Shown here in pieces: positions 7,506-15,805 of a DNA stretch of 18,892 nucleotides (positions within the stretch are counted from its first letter, which is position 1; every line of letters begins with the position of its first letter). Position numbers and translations under genes: made by a program. This stretch comes from Alcaligenaceae bacterium (GTDB lineage: Bacteria > Pseudomonadota > Gammaproteobacteria > Burkholderiales > Burkholderiaceae_B). The notes below the pieces were generated by a model that saw nothing but the letters and a program-made list of their open reading frames with translations, was not told the DNA's origin and searched no databases. The DNA is taken from NCBI GenBank assembly GCA_947380655.1, contig CANCRX010000058.1, positions 1-18,892 of the forward strand. The letters run 5' to 3'.

Positions 7506-8750
7506 ATGAAAAGAATCAAAGGCTTGTTTGTTTCTATATCGTTGCTGTTGATGGTTGGTGGATGTACTTCCCCCTTCACGCCCGATTTTGGAGCGATGTC
7601 CGCAAAGTACGCGACTCTTCTCGAGCAATACCAAATCAATATGATTTTCCAAAATATTGTTCGGGCTGCGCATACCAGGCCTTTGAGTTTTTTGGATATT
7701 CCGAGCATCAACGGGTCCGGAAGCATCGCAGTGAATCCTTCGGTTTCCGGATTATTTAATGGTGGTGCCGTAGTCACTAATGCAGCGGGACTGAACATTG
7801 CGGGGGGACTCTCTGCAGTGACTCCAAGCTTAGGGGCTACCGTTGGCAAATCATTTAATTTTTCACAATCATCACTAGATAATGCTGTGTTTTGGAAGGG
7901 ATTTTTAACCGAGTTGCCGCCTGAAACGGTTAAATATTTTGTACATAATCATCTGCCCAGAGAATTAATCTATTCATTAGTCATTGATGAAATAGTCATT
8001 CAAAGTCCTGATGGAACCACACAGACTTATATCAATAACCCGATGCTTGATACGCACCCTGAATTTCAACGGGAGCTTTATAGTTTGATCAAGGATGGTC
8101 TGACACCGCAATACGTTGTATCGAGTCAAAAAATAGGTGGAATTGTTAGCGAAAGTAAGCTTCAAAAAGCGCATGGAGATAATTATCGGCAAACGCTCCT
8201 TAAAGATAACCTCAGTCTGGTCACGATGAGTGTGACGCCAGAAAAGACATTCCAGATTGTCAGCACCAAGCCTGAATTTAAGTTATGTCTTAAAACGAAT
8301 CGATTTTCAAACTTTGAAAAAGATGTCTCAAGGAACGACTATTGCCAAGTATCACCAATCAGCGAGGATGAGGTGAACGTGACGAACGCAGGTGGTTCAA
8401 GGCTATATGTGAAAGTCAGATCGACCTCAAATATTTACGCTTATCTAGGGGAGGTCGTGAACGCACAGCTACAGGAAAAACCCTATCTGGTCTCTGTGCC
8501 GCCCCCCGGTCTTGAGGGTGATCCGGCGCTGGTTGGTTCAACAAAATATGCAGTCTTAGTGGTGAAAAAAAATAGTGAGTTTGAGGGGGCGTTTGCCTAT
8601 TTAGATGATGTGCTGGAGGGCAATAAGTTTGTTATTCCGATGAAGAATAATGGGTATTCAAAGCTCTCGGTTAAGACGCTGGCGGAATTTCAAACGCTTC
8701 AAAAAATCCCCGGTAGTCTGACCCCGTCACCCTCCGTTTTGATACGTTAA
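7506..8750 (+). CDS. uncharacterised outer-membrane-type lipoprotein
   Basis: A 414-residue protein of unknown function. The N terminus MKRIKGLFVSISLLLMVGGC is a lipoprotein signal with a VGGC lipobox; the residues after the Cys (TSP) lack Asp at +2, so outer-membrane sorting is expected. The segment YQINMIFQNIVRAAHTRPLSFLDIPSINGSG resembles the start of other uncharacterised proteobacterial lipoproteins, which share a NIVRA...PL.F.. pattern followed by Gly/Ser-rich sequence. The rest is soluble and beta-rich in appearance, with a possible nucleotide- or ligand-free C-terminal domain I cannot assign. The ribosome site before the ATG is weak. The gene is visibly richer in A+T than the ilv region and is divergent from the ABC operon. 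Confidence 0.75.
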   Translation: MKRIKGLFVSISLLLMVGGCTSPFTPDFGAMSAKYATLLEQYQINMIFQNIVRAAHTRPLSFLDIPSINGSGSIAVNPSVSGLFNGGAVVTNAAGLNIAGGLSAVTPSLGATVGKSFNFSQSSLDNAVFWKGFLTELPPETVKYFVHNHLPRELIYSLVIDEIVIQSPDGTTQTYINNPMLDTHPEFQRELYSLIKDGLTPQYVVSSQKIGGIVSESKLQKAHGDNYRQTLLKDNLSLVTMSVTPEKTFQIVSTKPEFKLCLKTNRFSNFEKDVSRNDYCQVSPISEDEVNVTNAGGSRLYVKVRSTSNIYAYLGEVVNAQLQEKPYLVSVPPPGLEGDPALVGSTKYAVLVVKKNSEFEGAFAYLDDVLEGNKFVIPMKNNGYSKLSVKTLAEFQTLQKIPGSLTPSPSVLIR

Positions 8751-8779
8751 TTTTTATACGTTGATTCAGTTAACGATGC

Positions 8780-9580
8780 TTATTTAACGATAAATTCGTT
8801 CTGTAATTGTATTAATTCCTTGTTGTAGCGCACTTGCTCGGAACTATTACCGTCTGGAAATTCTAGTAAAAATATAATGTGAAGCGTCGTGTAAATTACC
8901 AAGAGATACAAGCCTGTAAACATCCAGTCGAGTCTGCGTTTGAGTGCCATTTTATAACCTCCTATAAATCCAGAGATCGCTAAAAAAGAAAACAGCACCA
9001 GGAAAACTAATGGGTGAGGACGAGCCATCAACAAAAGCCTTGCATCGTGGGTGCTTAAGTTCATGGCAATGATTTGGGGTCTTAGAAATTCATTAGCAAG
9101 TGCCTTGCCTTCTGGGGGAGTTCGCTCAATTGCTTGAAAAGTAAATACTCTGATCCGCTCACCAAAATTATCTATATGTTTTGCTTTCTTTTCCAGATCA
9201 TCGAATTTGGTAACGTCATTAAACATATCCAATCTGAGAGAAAGGAATTCATTGAGTAACTTATTTAATTGATCGCTATCGCTCGGCGTTAAGTATCCCG
9301 TATAGCGATGTGAATTCAGGATCGAAGAAACCTCGACTCTGACTTGGGCTTTTCTCGCATCATAATGCGCCACGGCACCAGCAAAAGTAAACCCGATGAC
9401 CAGAGCCACTAAACCAAATATCGCACCTTCATAATTGGTGTTGATATAGAGATTATCGTCAGGTTTCTTTTTAAACTGATATCGACCGATCAGCCAGCCT
9501 AAAAATAAAAAAATTCCGATTAATGCGATGGCTATATAAGGTCCATAACCACTGAATAGGTACCACTGAAGATTTTCCAT
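8780..9580 (-). CDS. DUF4239 / bestrophin-like membrane protein
   Basis: A 266-residue integral membrane protein. Hydrophobic segments are at about residues 12-32, 50-70, 188-207 and 215-240, with a long soluble helical region between segments 2 and 3. GLVALVIGFTFAGAVAHYDARKAQVRVEVSSI is the hallmark of DUF4239 proteins (GF.F....RYD.R...V..EA..I), described as bestrophin-like. Transport or channel activity is only suggested by that resemblance. It converges on the lipoprotein gene with 29 bases between stops and no clear terminator. No convincing ribosome site precedes the ATG; the leader is very A+T-rich. Confidence 0.75.
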   Translation of the reverse strand: MENLQWYLFSGYGPYIAIALIGIFLFLGWLIGRYQFKKKPDDNLYINTNYEGAIFGLVALVIGFTFAGAVAHYDARKAQVRVEVSSILNSHRYTGYLTPSDSDQLNKLLNEFLSLRLDMFNDVTKFDDLEKKAKHIDNFGERIRVFTFQAIERTPPEGKALANEFLRPQIIAMNLSTHDARLLLMARPHPLVFLVLFSFLAISGFIGGYKMALKRRLDWMFTGLYLLVIYTTLHIIFLLEFPDGNSSEQVRYNKELIQLQNEFIVK

Positions 9581-9692
9581 TTTTCAAATTTTTTTATTTA
9601 GATCGTTATTGTTCGTGAATAAAAATTATTAGATCTTAATTTGATGCGCAATACTAACGCGTTCTAAATCAGTGCGGCCTGCACGCATTAAA

Positions 9693-9710
9693 GCACCAAT
9701 GCGGTGCGAA
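9693..9710 (-). terminator. weak hairpin after the FUSC gene, possible terminator
   Basis: Just past the FUSC stop the minus strand can form GCACC-GCATT-GGTGC followed by TTTAAT. The stem is only five base pairs and the T run is three, so termination is uncertain. A competing pairing of CGCATT (9684-9689) with AATGCG (9698-9703) exists. Confidence 0.25.
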
Positions 9711-9713
9711 CCT

Positions 9714-11873
9714 CTAGGCCTGCACCGCCTCCAATTCCTGATGAACTAGGTTGATTGAACGCTGAAGTTGTTTCATCGGGTAGGTCAGATCTGGGTATTG
9801 ATGCTCGAGAATCTCTTGGGGCAGTGGCTTGAGTGCGCCGTTCGGCCCCAGTGAACCGAAAGACGTGAGCATGTCGGTTAGATGGCTGACCACTGATTTT
9901 GGGGGCTCGGTCATAGAGAGTAACGTGGTCACCACCGCAGCGATCTGTGAGGCCAGCATATGGCTTTGTATCATCAGGTTATTAAACTCAGCGACATGTT
10001 TTTGGCGTGATTCAGGCTCAAGCATCATGCGATAAAAAGCACTCGCAAAGTTGCTGAATGCCACATGAACGTTTTTACGCGCCAGTCGCCAGCTCAGATC
10101 TGCCTGCCCAACCTCTGGATTTCTGGGGTTGATGTCTGCGTGGCTTCGTGCGTCGAGATACTGAAGGCCGGACTGTAAGTATGTGCGGTTGGCCATCACG
10201 GCTGCCTTGGCCAGTGAGGGCATGAATTGCGATTCCCACCATGGCAGGAAATAACTACAGCCAAAACAGATCACTGAACCTACGAAGGTGTCGATGGCAC
10301 GGTCCACAATAATTGTTGACGAACCAGGATCGATAAAGTGGAACGCCAACAGCACTGCAGTCGTATTCAAACTCGATGCAGCCATGTAGTTGACCTGGAT
10401 CATACTGGCGCCAACGATGGTGATGAGTACCATCAGTATAAAAAGCAGGGTTTGATCCTGTACGCTAAACAGGATGCCGAACGCTGCAGTGCAGCCGACT
10501 AGCGTGCCCAGCAGACGAAAGCCATTGCGTTGTCTTGTGAGCGCAAATCCAGGTTTCATGATGATGAGCACGGTGAGCAGGATCCAGAAGCCTTGGCGCG
10601 CGAGTATGGGGATTAGCGTTGACACCGCCATGGCAATGCCCGCGGCAAGTGTGATGCGCAGTGCGTACCGGCAAATAGGTGAATCCAGTCTCAAATTACT
10701 GGTGAGCATACCAATGCGAAACTGGTCTCGTGACAGAAATTGGCTCAGAGAATTATTGATATCGACGGAGTGAATGGGTTTTGTGCCAGGTGAGCCGCGG
10801 GTGTATTCGGCCATCCGGTCAACAATGCGTGCATTCACTCTCAGGCGTCTGAGAATCTCTACGCATAATCTGTAGACATCAGGTTCGCGTGTCGCCAAGC
10901 CGCTTTCCTGCATCAGCTGCACTTCATACTCCAGTGCTCGTAACTCAGCTTTGACGCTGCTGCGTCGCCTGACCGGGCGATCGCGTGAGACGGCCAAGGC
11001 GATGCGATCGATTTCTTGTGACATTTTATATAGTGCATCACGCATAAAAATCAGCGCATCAGAGTCCTCTAATGTTTTTCTCAGCAAGGCGTAATCCGTG
11101 CGCGTAGCAATCAGGTTGTCGAGAATCGCGATCATCTCGACAAAAAGATTCCACAACATGATGCGGCGTGGATCTTTTTTAGTTGTTTCCGTTGTTAAAC
11201 CCCTCAGGACCATGTCGCGGGCGGCTTGGTGTTTCTCGATCATGTCTGACTGGCATGTAATCAGAGCGCGGTAGGTCGTATCCAGATCGCTATCTAGGTT
11301 GTACATGTCCGCCCGACGACTGATGTAATCAGCCGTTGCGAACAGAGAGATAGATAAGGCTTGTTCTTTCTCGCGCATGATCATCAAGCGGCTGACTGAA
11401 TAGCTCAGCGCCGCGTAGAACAATCCTCCGCCAAAAGAGGTGAGCGTGTGGACCAACACCTCGTCCGCCGAGAGCGGGGAGTGCATCGTGACCGTCATCA
11501 GTAACAGGCAGGCAAAGCCAATCTGACCGCCTTTTTTGCCATAAACCGAAAGCATTGAGAAAAAGAAACACTGCCCGATGACGGCAAACCAGATCAGCAG
11601 CGGGTGTGAAGAGGCCAGGCCCGTAATGGCTACGGTCACCCCACCGAGCAGCGCTCCACCTAACATTTCACGGACACGGTGCTCATGTGGACCAGGCTGA
11701 TCGATAAAGGCCACGCACAGTGCGCCAAAGGTTGCGACCAGACCCTCTGCGTACCAGCCAAACAGACCCCCTAGCACCATGATCGGCAACAAAGTGCCCG
11801 CCGCCCGCCGCATGCCACTGTAAAAATGGTGGCTGTACAGATAGCGCCTGACTTGCTGAATGCTGATGTCCAT
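9714..11873 (-). CDS. FUSC-family inner-membrane protein (YccS/YhfK-like)
   Basis: A 719-residue membrane protein. Two hydrophobic blocks, residues about 22-165 and 395-550, each hold several membrane segments and are followed by long soluble helical regions, the two-block layout of YccS/YhfK and aromatic-acid exporter relatives. Seen motifs include GTLLPIMVLGGLFGWYAEGLVATFGALCVAFIDQPGP near the N terminus and ALRITLAAGIAMAVSTLI...QGFWILLTVLIIMKPGFALTRQRNGFRLLGTLVGC in the second block, where the Q-R-...-R-..GT..G pattern is the FUSC signature. Such proteins are thought to export small organic acids or toxic compounds, but this one's substrate is unknown. The ATG follows a run of seven C with no ribosome site. 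Confidence 0.88.
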   Translation of the reverse strand: MDISIQQVRRYLYSHHFYSGMRRAAGTLLPIMVLGGLFGWYAEGLVATFGALCVAFIDQPGPHEHRVREMLGGALLGGVTVAITGLASSHPLLIWFAVIGQCFFFSMLSVYGKKGGQIGFACLLLMTVTMHSPLSADEVLVHTLTSFGGGLFYAALSYSVSRLMIMREKEQALSISLFATADYISRRADMYNLDSDLDTTYRALITCQSDMIEKHQAARDMVLRGLTTETTKKDPRRIMLWNLFVEMIAILDNLIATRTDYALLRKTLEDSDALIFMRDALYKMSQEIDRIALAVSRDRPVRRRSSVKAELRALEYEVQLMQESGLATREPDVYRLCVEILRRLRVNARIVDRMAEYTRGSPGTKPIHSVDINNSLSQFLSRDQFRIGMLTSNLRLDSPICRYALRITLAAGIAMAVSTLIPILARQGFWILLTVLIIMKPGFALTRQRNGFRLLGTLVGCTAAFGILFSVQDQTLLFILMVLITIVGASMIQVNYMAASSLNTTAVLLAFHFIDPGSSTIIVDRAIDTFVGSVICFGCSYFLPWWESQFMPSLAKAAVMANRTYLQSGLQYLDARSHADINPRNPEVGQADLSWRLARKNVHVAFSNFASAFYRMMLEPESRQKHVAEFNNLMIQSHMLASQIAAVVTTLLSMTEPPKSVVSHLTDMLTSFGSLGPNGALKPLPQEILEHQYPDLTYPMKQLQRSINLVHQELEAVQA

Positions 11874-11921
11874 GGGGGGGTGGCTGCTTTCTTAAATAAT
11901 TTAACTATCGGGTTTACCCTT

Positions 11922-11950
11922 ACTCTATAGAACTCTTACGTTCCTGACAA
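11922..11950 (-). promoter_or_regulatory. possible sigma-70 promoter of the FUSC gene
   Basis: On the minus strand TTGTCA (11950-11945) and TAGAGT (11927-11922) are 17 bases apart, about 50 bases before the FUSC ATG. TATAGA overlaps the -10 at a shorter spacing of 15. Confidence 0.4.
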
Positions 11951-11959
11951 CTTAACTGA

Positions 11960-12053
11960 TTAACGTGTTGTTGCGCATATTTTGTCTGTATTGAGTTCGT
12001 CGGGAAGGGGGAATTTGGCCCCCTGATTTGCGCTGCGGCGCACAACACGTTAA
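11960..12053. repeat. long inverted repeat enclosing a G5/C5 hairpin, upstream of ilvI
   Basis: TTAACGTGTTGT (11960-11971) is the exact reverse complement of ACAACACGTTAA (12042-12053). With one bulged T the pairing continues into GCGC (11973-11976 with 12038-12041), a stem of 16 base pairs. Nested inside, GGGGG (12007-12011) can pair with CCCCC (12019-12023). It may be a folded RNA leader or a pair of distant protein-binding half sites. Confidence 0.6.
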
Positions 12054-12406
12054 AGTTTTAGATTCGTGCGAAAAAAGCTCACCGCTTTTTCCGCGCAATG
12101 GCTTCAATCTCAGGGTCACCGCCCGATTAGTGCTTGCCATTTAAACTTTTGCTGCTGCCCCCGCCACAAGCTGTGGTCAGCGCGTCCGTTTCGATCCAGT
12201 GCACCCCTGTTTGGGTGCGTGCAACGCCTGAAGGCGAATGCGCGTCGGGTTGGCAATGTATCCGGGTGGCCAGGCTCCGTGAGCTTGAAAACGTCGGGTC
12301 ATGTTGCGATTTTCGTCGCGGTTCCGTGACTCTCTAAATGGATGTGTTTGAAACACACGGGGAGAACAGTCTGATGGGCAATGCCGGTAATGAAAGGAAT
12401 GACATC

Positions 12407-14125
12407 ATGGAACTCAATGGCGCAGATATCGTCGCGCGTTGTCTGGCTGACGAAGGCGTAGAGCACGTCTTTGGCTATCCCGGTGGAGCTGTGCTCTACA
12501 TTTACGACGCGATCTACAAGCAAGACAAATTCAAACACATCCTGGTCAGGCACGAGCAAGCTGCCGTTCATGCAGCAGATGCCTATTCGCGCTCGTCCAA
12601 CAAAGTAGGCGTATGCCTGGTCACCAGCGGCCCTGGCGTCACTAACGCTGTCACGGGTATTGCCACGGCATACATGGACTCGATCCCGATGGTGATCATC
12701 AGTGGTCAGGTGCCAACGCACGCAATTGGCGAGGACGCTTTTCAGGAATGCGACACGGTCGGTATTACCCGTCCCTGTGTCAAACATAACTTTCTCGTGC
12801 GTGATGTAAAAGACTTGGCCGAGACGATGCGGCGTGCGTTTTATATTGCACGTACGGGTCGACCAGGTCCTGTGCTGGTGGATATCCCCAAAGACATCAC
12901 CGTTGCTCATTGCAAATACACACCCGCAAAAGGTGAACCCGTATTGCGCTCTTACACTCCGGTGGTCAAAGGCCATCAGGGGCAGATCAAGAAAGCCGTT
13001 CAGATGCTGCTTCAGGCTGAGCGCCCGATGGTGTATAGCGGCGGCGGTGCGATTCTGTCGGACGCCTCCGCTGAGTTGACGCAGTTCGTCAAACTGCTTG
13101 GTGCACCTTGCACCAACACCTTGATGGGCTTGGGCGCTTATCCCTTCAGCGACAAACAATACGTCGGCATGCCTGGCATGCACGGTACGTATGAAGCCAA
13201 TATGGCCATGCAGCACTGCGATGTGCTGATCGCTGTGGGTGCACGTTTTGACGATCGCGTGATTGGTAATCCTAAACACTTCGCACAAAATCCACGCAAA
13301 ATTATTCACATTGATATTGATCCGTCTTCAATTTCCAAGCGTGTCAAAGTCGAAGTGCCGATCGTCGGTAACATCAAGGATGTGCTGGTTGAGCTGATTG
13401 CGCAGTATCAAGCCGCAGCGGCTGAGACCAAGCAAAACACCGAGGCGCTCGCCAAGTGGTGGCAGCAAGTTGATATCTGGCGTGGCAAAGAGTGCATGAA
13501 ATTTGCCGATTCCCTCGAAGTCATCAAGCCTCAGTCGGTGGTGCAAAAGCTCTGGGAAGTCACTGGTGGCGATGCCTTCATCACGTCCGATGTTGGACAG
13601 CACCAGATGTGGGCGGCACAGTATTACGGCTTTAATAAGCCACGTCGCTGGATCAATTCTGGTGGCCTGGGTACCATGGGGGTGGGCCTGCCGTACGCGA
13701 TGGGCGTTCAAATGGCGAATCCCGATGCGACCGTCGCTTGTATTACCGGTGAAGGCTCGATCCAGATGAACATCCAGGAACTCGCGACTTGCCGTCAATA
13801 TCATCTGACTCCTAAAGTCCTGTGCCTCAATAATCGTTTTCTCGGCATGGTTCGCCAATGGCAGCAGATTGATTATTCTTCGCGTTACTCAGAGTCCTAC
13901 ATGGATTCATTGCCTGACTTCGTCAAGCTCGTTGAGGCGTACGGTCACGTTGGTATGCGGATTGAAAAACCCTCAGATGTCGATGGGGCATTGCGCGAGG
14001 CGTTCAAATTAAAAGATCGTCTGGTATTCATGGACTTCATTACCGATCAGACAGAAAACGTTTGGCCCATGGTCAAAGCCGGTCGGGGTTTGACCGAAAT
14101 GTTGCTCGGCTCAGAAGATCTGTAA
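12407..14125 (+). CDS. ilvI: acetolactate synthase large subunit
   Basis: A 572-residue ThDP enzyme that joins two pyruvates to acetolactate (valine/leucine) or pyruvate and 2-oxobutyrate to acetohydroxybutyrate (isoleucine). The N terminus MELNGADIVARCLADEGVEHVFGYPGGAVL is typical. The ThDP-activating Glu is E50 in RHEQAAVHAADAYSR. The central FAD/regulatory domain and the C-terminal ThDP domain follow, with TGEGSIQMNIQEL at about 447-459 and LNNRFLGMVRQWQ after it. The metal-binding GDG motif is GEG here (E449); I recall the same in other Burkholderiales, so it is probably a lineage trait. I chose ATG 12407 over the in-frame ATG at 12338 because AAAGGA lies 8 bases before it and it gives the family length. 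ilvH follows after 10 bases. Confidence 0.96.
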   Translation: MELNGADIVARCLADEGVEHVFGYPGGAVLYIYDAIYKQDKFKHILVRHEQAAVHAADAYSRSSNKVGVCLVTSGPGVTNAVTGIATAYMDSIPMVIISGQVPTHAIGEDAFQECDTVGITRPCVKHNFLVRDVKDLAETMRRAFYIARTGRPGPVLVDIPKDITVAHCKYTPAKGEPVLRSYTPVVKGHQGQIKKAVQMLLQAERPMVYSGGGAILSDASAELTQFVKLLGAPCTNTLMGLGAYPFSDKQYVGMPGMHGTYEANMAMQHCDVLIAVGARFDDRVIGNPKHFAQNPRKIIHIDIDPSSISKRVKVEVPIVGNIKDVLVELIAQYQAAAAETKQNTEALAKWWQQVDIWRGKECMKFADSLEVIKPQSVVQKLWEVTGGDAFITSDVGQHQMWAAQYYGFNKPRRWINSGGLGTMGVGLPYAMGVQMANPDATVACITGEGSIQMNIQELATCRQYHLTPKVLCLNNRFLGMVRQWQQIDYSSRYSESYMDSLPDFVKLVEAYGHVGMRIEKPSDVDGALREAFKLKDRLVFMDFITDQTENVWPMVKAGRGLTEMLLGSEDL

Positions 14126-14135
14126 GGGGACGACC

Positions 14136-14627
14136 ATGAAACACGTTATTTCGGTACTAATGGAAAACGCACCAGGCGCCTTATCTCGCGTGGTAGGCTT
14201 ATTTTCAGCACGTGGTTACAACATTGAAACCTTGACGGTTGCACCGACTGAAGACAACACACTCTCACGACTGACGCTTGTGACAATGGGTTCAGACGAT
14301 GTGATCGAACAAATCACCAAGCACCTTAATCGTCTCATCGACGTGATTAAGGTTGTTGATCTGACAGAAGGCCCGCACATTGAGCGCGAGTTGATGCTGA
14401 TCAAAGTACGCGCGGTGGGTAAAGAGCGCGAAGAAATGAAGCGGATGGCGGATATTTTCCGTGCCCGTATCATTGATGTAACAGACAAGGCCTACACCAT
14501 CGAACTCACGGGTAACCAAGACAAGATTCAGGCTTTTATCGATGCGCTGGATCGTAGCGCCATATTAGAGACTGTCCGCACGGGCGTCTCGGGTATGGGG
14601 CGTGGAGAACGCATCCTCAAGCTTTGA
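14136..14627 (+). CDS. ilvH: acetolactate synthase small (regulatory) subunit
   Basis: A 163-residue partner of IlvI that raises its activity and carries the valine feedback site. The N-terminal ACT domain is clear: ENAPGALSRVVGLFSARGYNIETLTVAPTED at about 10-40. The second domain has ELMLIKVRA followed by the RIIDVTDKAYTIELTGNQDKIQAFIDAL segment. Length matches the E. coli protein. An AGGGGAC ribosome site precedes the ATG, and the gene is 10 bases from ilvI, so the subunits are made from one message. Confidence 0.97.
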   Translation: MKHVISVLMENAPGALSRVVGLFSARGYNIETLTVAPTEDNTLSRLTLVTMGSDDVIEQITKHLNRLIDVIKVVDLTEGPHIERELMLIKVRAVGKEREEMKRMADIFRARIIDVTDKAYTIELTGNQDKIQAFIDALDRSAILETVRTGVSGMGRGERILKL

Positions 14628-14661
14628 TCGCTGCTTGTCTAGAAACGGTCTTAATTTAACG

Positions 14662-14694
14662 AAACACTGTATTTAACCAAACACTGCATTTAAC
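14662..14694 (+). repeat. 17-base tandem direct repeat between ilvH and ilvC
   Basis: AAACACTGTATTTAAC (14662-14677) and AAACACTGCATTTAAC (14679-14694) differ at one base and recur with a 17-base period. A degenerate third unit ends in ATTTAAC at 14654-14660, keeping the same period. The repeat lies in the 90-base gap about 24 bases before the ilvC ATG. It may be regulator half sites on the same helix face (period not an exact multiple of a turn) or simple slippage. Confidence 0.7.
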
Positions 14695-14717
14695 TTACAA
14701 AAAATCTGGAGCCCAGA

Positions 14718-15734
14718 ATGAAAGTTTTTTATGACAAAGATTGTGATCTGTCCCTGATCAAGGGTAAAACTGTTGCCATTATTGGCTACGGTTCACAGGG
14801 CCACGCCCACGCGCTGAACCTGCATGAGTCAGGTGTGAAGGTTGTTGTCGGTCTGCGTAAAGACGGGGCCTCCTGGGTCAAAGCAGTCAATGCCGGCCTG
14901 AAAGTCGCTGAAGTTTCAGAGGCTGTTAAATCAGCTGATCTGGTCATGATGTTGTTGCCTGACGAGAACATCGCTGCGGTTTACCGTGAAAGCGTCCACG
15001 CAAATATCAAGCCAGGTGCTGCATTGGCTTTTGCACACGGCTTTAACGTGCATTACGGCCAGGTTGTTCCACGCGAAGACATCGACGTTGTGATGGTTGC
15101 TCCCAAAGCGCCTGGTCACACCGTGCGCGGCACCTATGCACAGGGCGGCGGCGTGCCAGCTCTGGTTGCTGTGCACCAGAACAAATCAGGTGCTGCACGT
15201 GACATTGCTTTGTCCTACGCCTGCGCAATCGGCAGCGGCCGTTCAGGCGTGATCGAGACAAACTTCCGCGAAGAAACAGAAACAGACTTGTTCGGCGAAC
15301 AGGCCGTTCTGTGTGGTGGTGCGGTTGAGCTGATCAAAGCGGGTTTCGACACACTGACCGAAGCAGGCTATGCACCAGAAATGGCTTATTTCGAATGCTT
15401 GCACGAGCTCAAGCTGATCGTTGACCTGATCTATGAAGGCGGTATCGCCAACATGAACTACTCGATTTCGAACAACGCTGAGTTTGGCGAGTACGAAACA
15501 GGTCCTAAGATCGTCACCGATGCGACACGCGATGCAATGCGTCAGGCACTCAAAGACATTCAAAATGGCGAATACGCCAAGCGTTTCATCCTCGAAAACC
15601 AGGCAGGTGCGCCTACCCTGACTTCACGTCGCCGTATCAACGCTGAATCACAGATCGAAGTGGTCGGTGCCAAGCTGCGCGCGATGATGCCCTGGATTGC
15701 TGCAAACAAGCTGGTTGACCAGACCAAGAACTAA
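14718..15734 (+). CDS. ilvC: ketol-acid reductoisomerase (class I, NADPH)
   Basis: A 338-residue class I enzyme that isomerises and reduces acetolactate or acetohydroxybutyrate to the dihydroxy acid. The Rossmann motif GYGSQGHAHALNL is at about 24-36, followed by GLRKDGASW, the loop that reads the NADPH phosphate. The C-terminal knotted domain carries the metal ligands in EETETDLFGEQAVLCGG and GEYETGPKIVTDATRDAM, and ends in the usual EVVGAKLRAMMPWI. A GGAG ribosome site lies 5-8 bases before the ATG. It is separated from ilvH by 90 bases, so it may have its own promoter as well as read-through. A strong terminator follows. Confidence 0.97.
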   Translation: MKVFYDKDCDLSLIKGKTVAIIGYGSQGHAHALNLHESGVKVVVGLRKDGASWVKAVNAGLKVAEVSEAVKSADLVMMLLPDENIAAVYRESVHANIKPGAALAFAHGFNVHYGQVVPREDIDVVMVAPKAPGHTVRGTYAQGGGVPALVAVHQNKSGAARDIALSYACAIGSGRSGVIETNFREETETDLFGEQAVLCGGAVELIKAGFDTLTEAGYAPEMAYFECLHELKLIVDLIYEGGIANMNYSISNNAEFGEYETGPKIVTDATRDAMRQALKDIQNGEYAKRFILENQAGAPTLTSRRRINAESQIEVVGAKLRAMMPWIAANKLVDQTKN

Positions 15735-15805
15735 TTTGCAGCGGAACGCCCGGTTCATGTCTTGACATGCAGGACGGACAATCGGGATTTTCAGGCCGTT
15801 ATTTG

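Larger units (their letters stand above)
11874..12406 (+). other. gene-free region and long structured leader before ilvI
   Basis: The 533 bases between the FUSC and ilvI starts hold no credible gene. They contain, left to right, the FUSC promoter, a long inverted repeat (11960-12053), and five further possible RNA hairpins: 12068-12093 (GCG.AAAAAGC with GCTTTTT.CGC), 12164-12176 (CCACA/TGTGG), 12201-12218 (GCACCC/GGGTGC), 12225-12236 (CGCCT/AGGCG, two-base loop) and 12343-12357 (TGTGTT/AACACA, 50 bases before the ilvI ATG). I looked for a short leader peptide rich in Ile, Val or Leu codons, as in classical ilv attenuation, and found none convincing. No hairpin is followed by a clear T run, so if this is a regulatory leader it is not an obvious terminator-type attenuator. 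Confidence 0.5.

Noticed and set aside
12130..12144. Leader peptide GTG CTT GCC ATT TAA in the ilvI leader
   Set aside because: Only four codons, no ribosome site, and no run of Ile/Val/Leu codons or terminator structure that would support attenuation.
12338..12406. Longer ilvI product starting at ATG 12338
   Set aside because: The added 23 residues are not family-like, the start has no ribosome site, and a hairpin occupies this stretch; ATG 12407 has a good site and gives the normal length.
13748..13756. GEG instead of GDG in IlvI as a loss of the ThDP metal site
   Set aside because: Glu can replace Asp as a metal ligand, all neighbouring motifs are intact, and I recall the same GEG in other Burkholderiales acetolactate synthases.
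15762..15790. TTGACA before psd as a sigma-70 promoter
   Set aside because: The -35 is perfect but the bases 17-18 downstream (GGATTT/GATTTT) match the -10 poorly, and the TTGACA is part of a small CATGTC/GACATG dyad.
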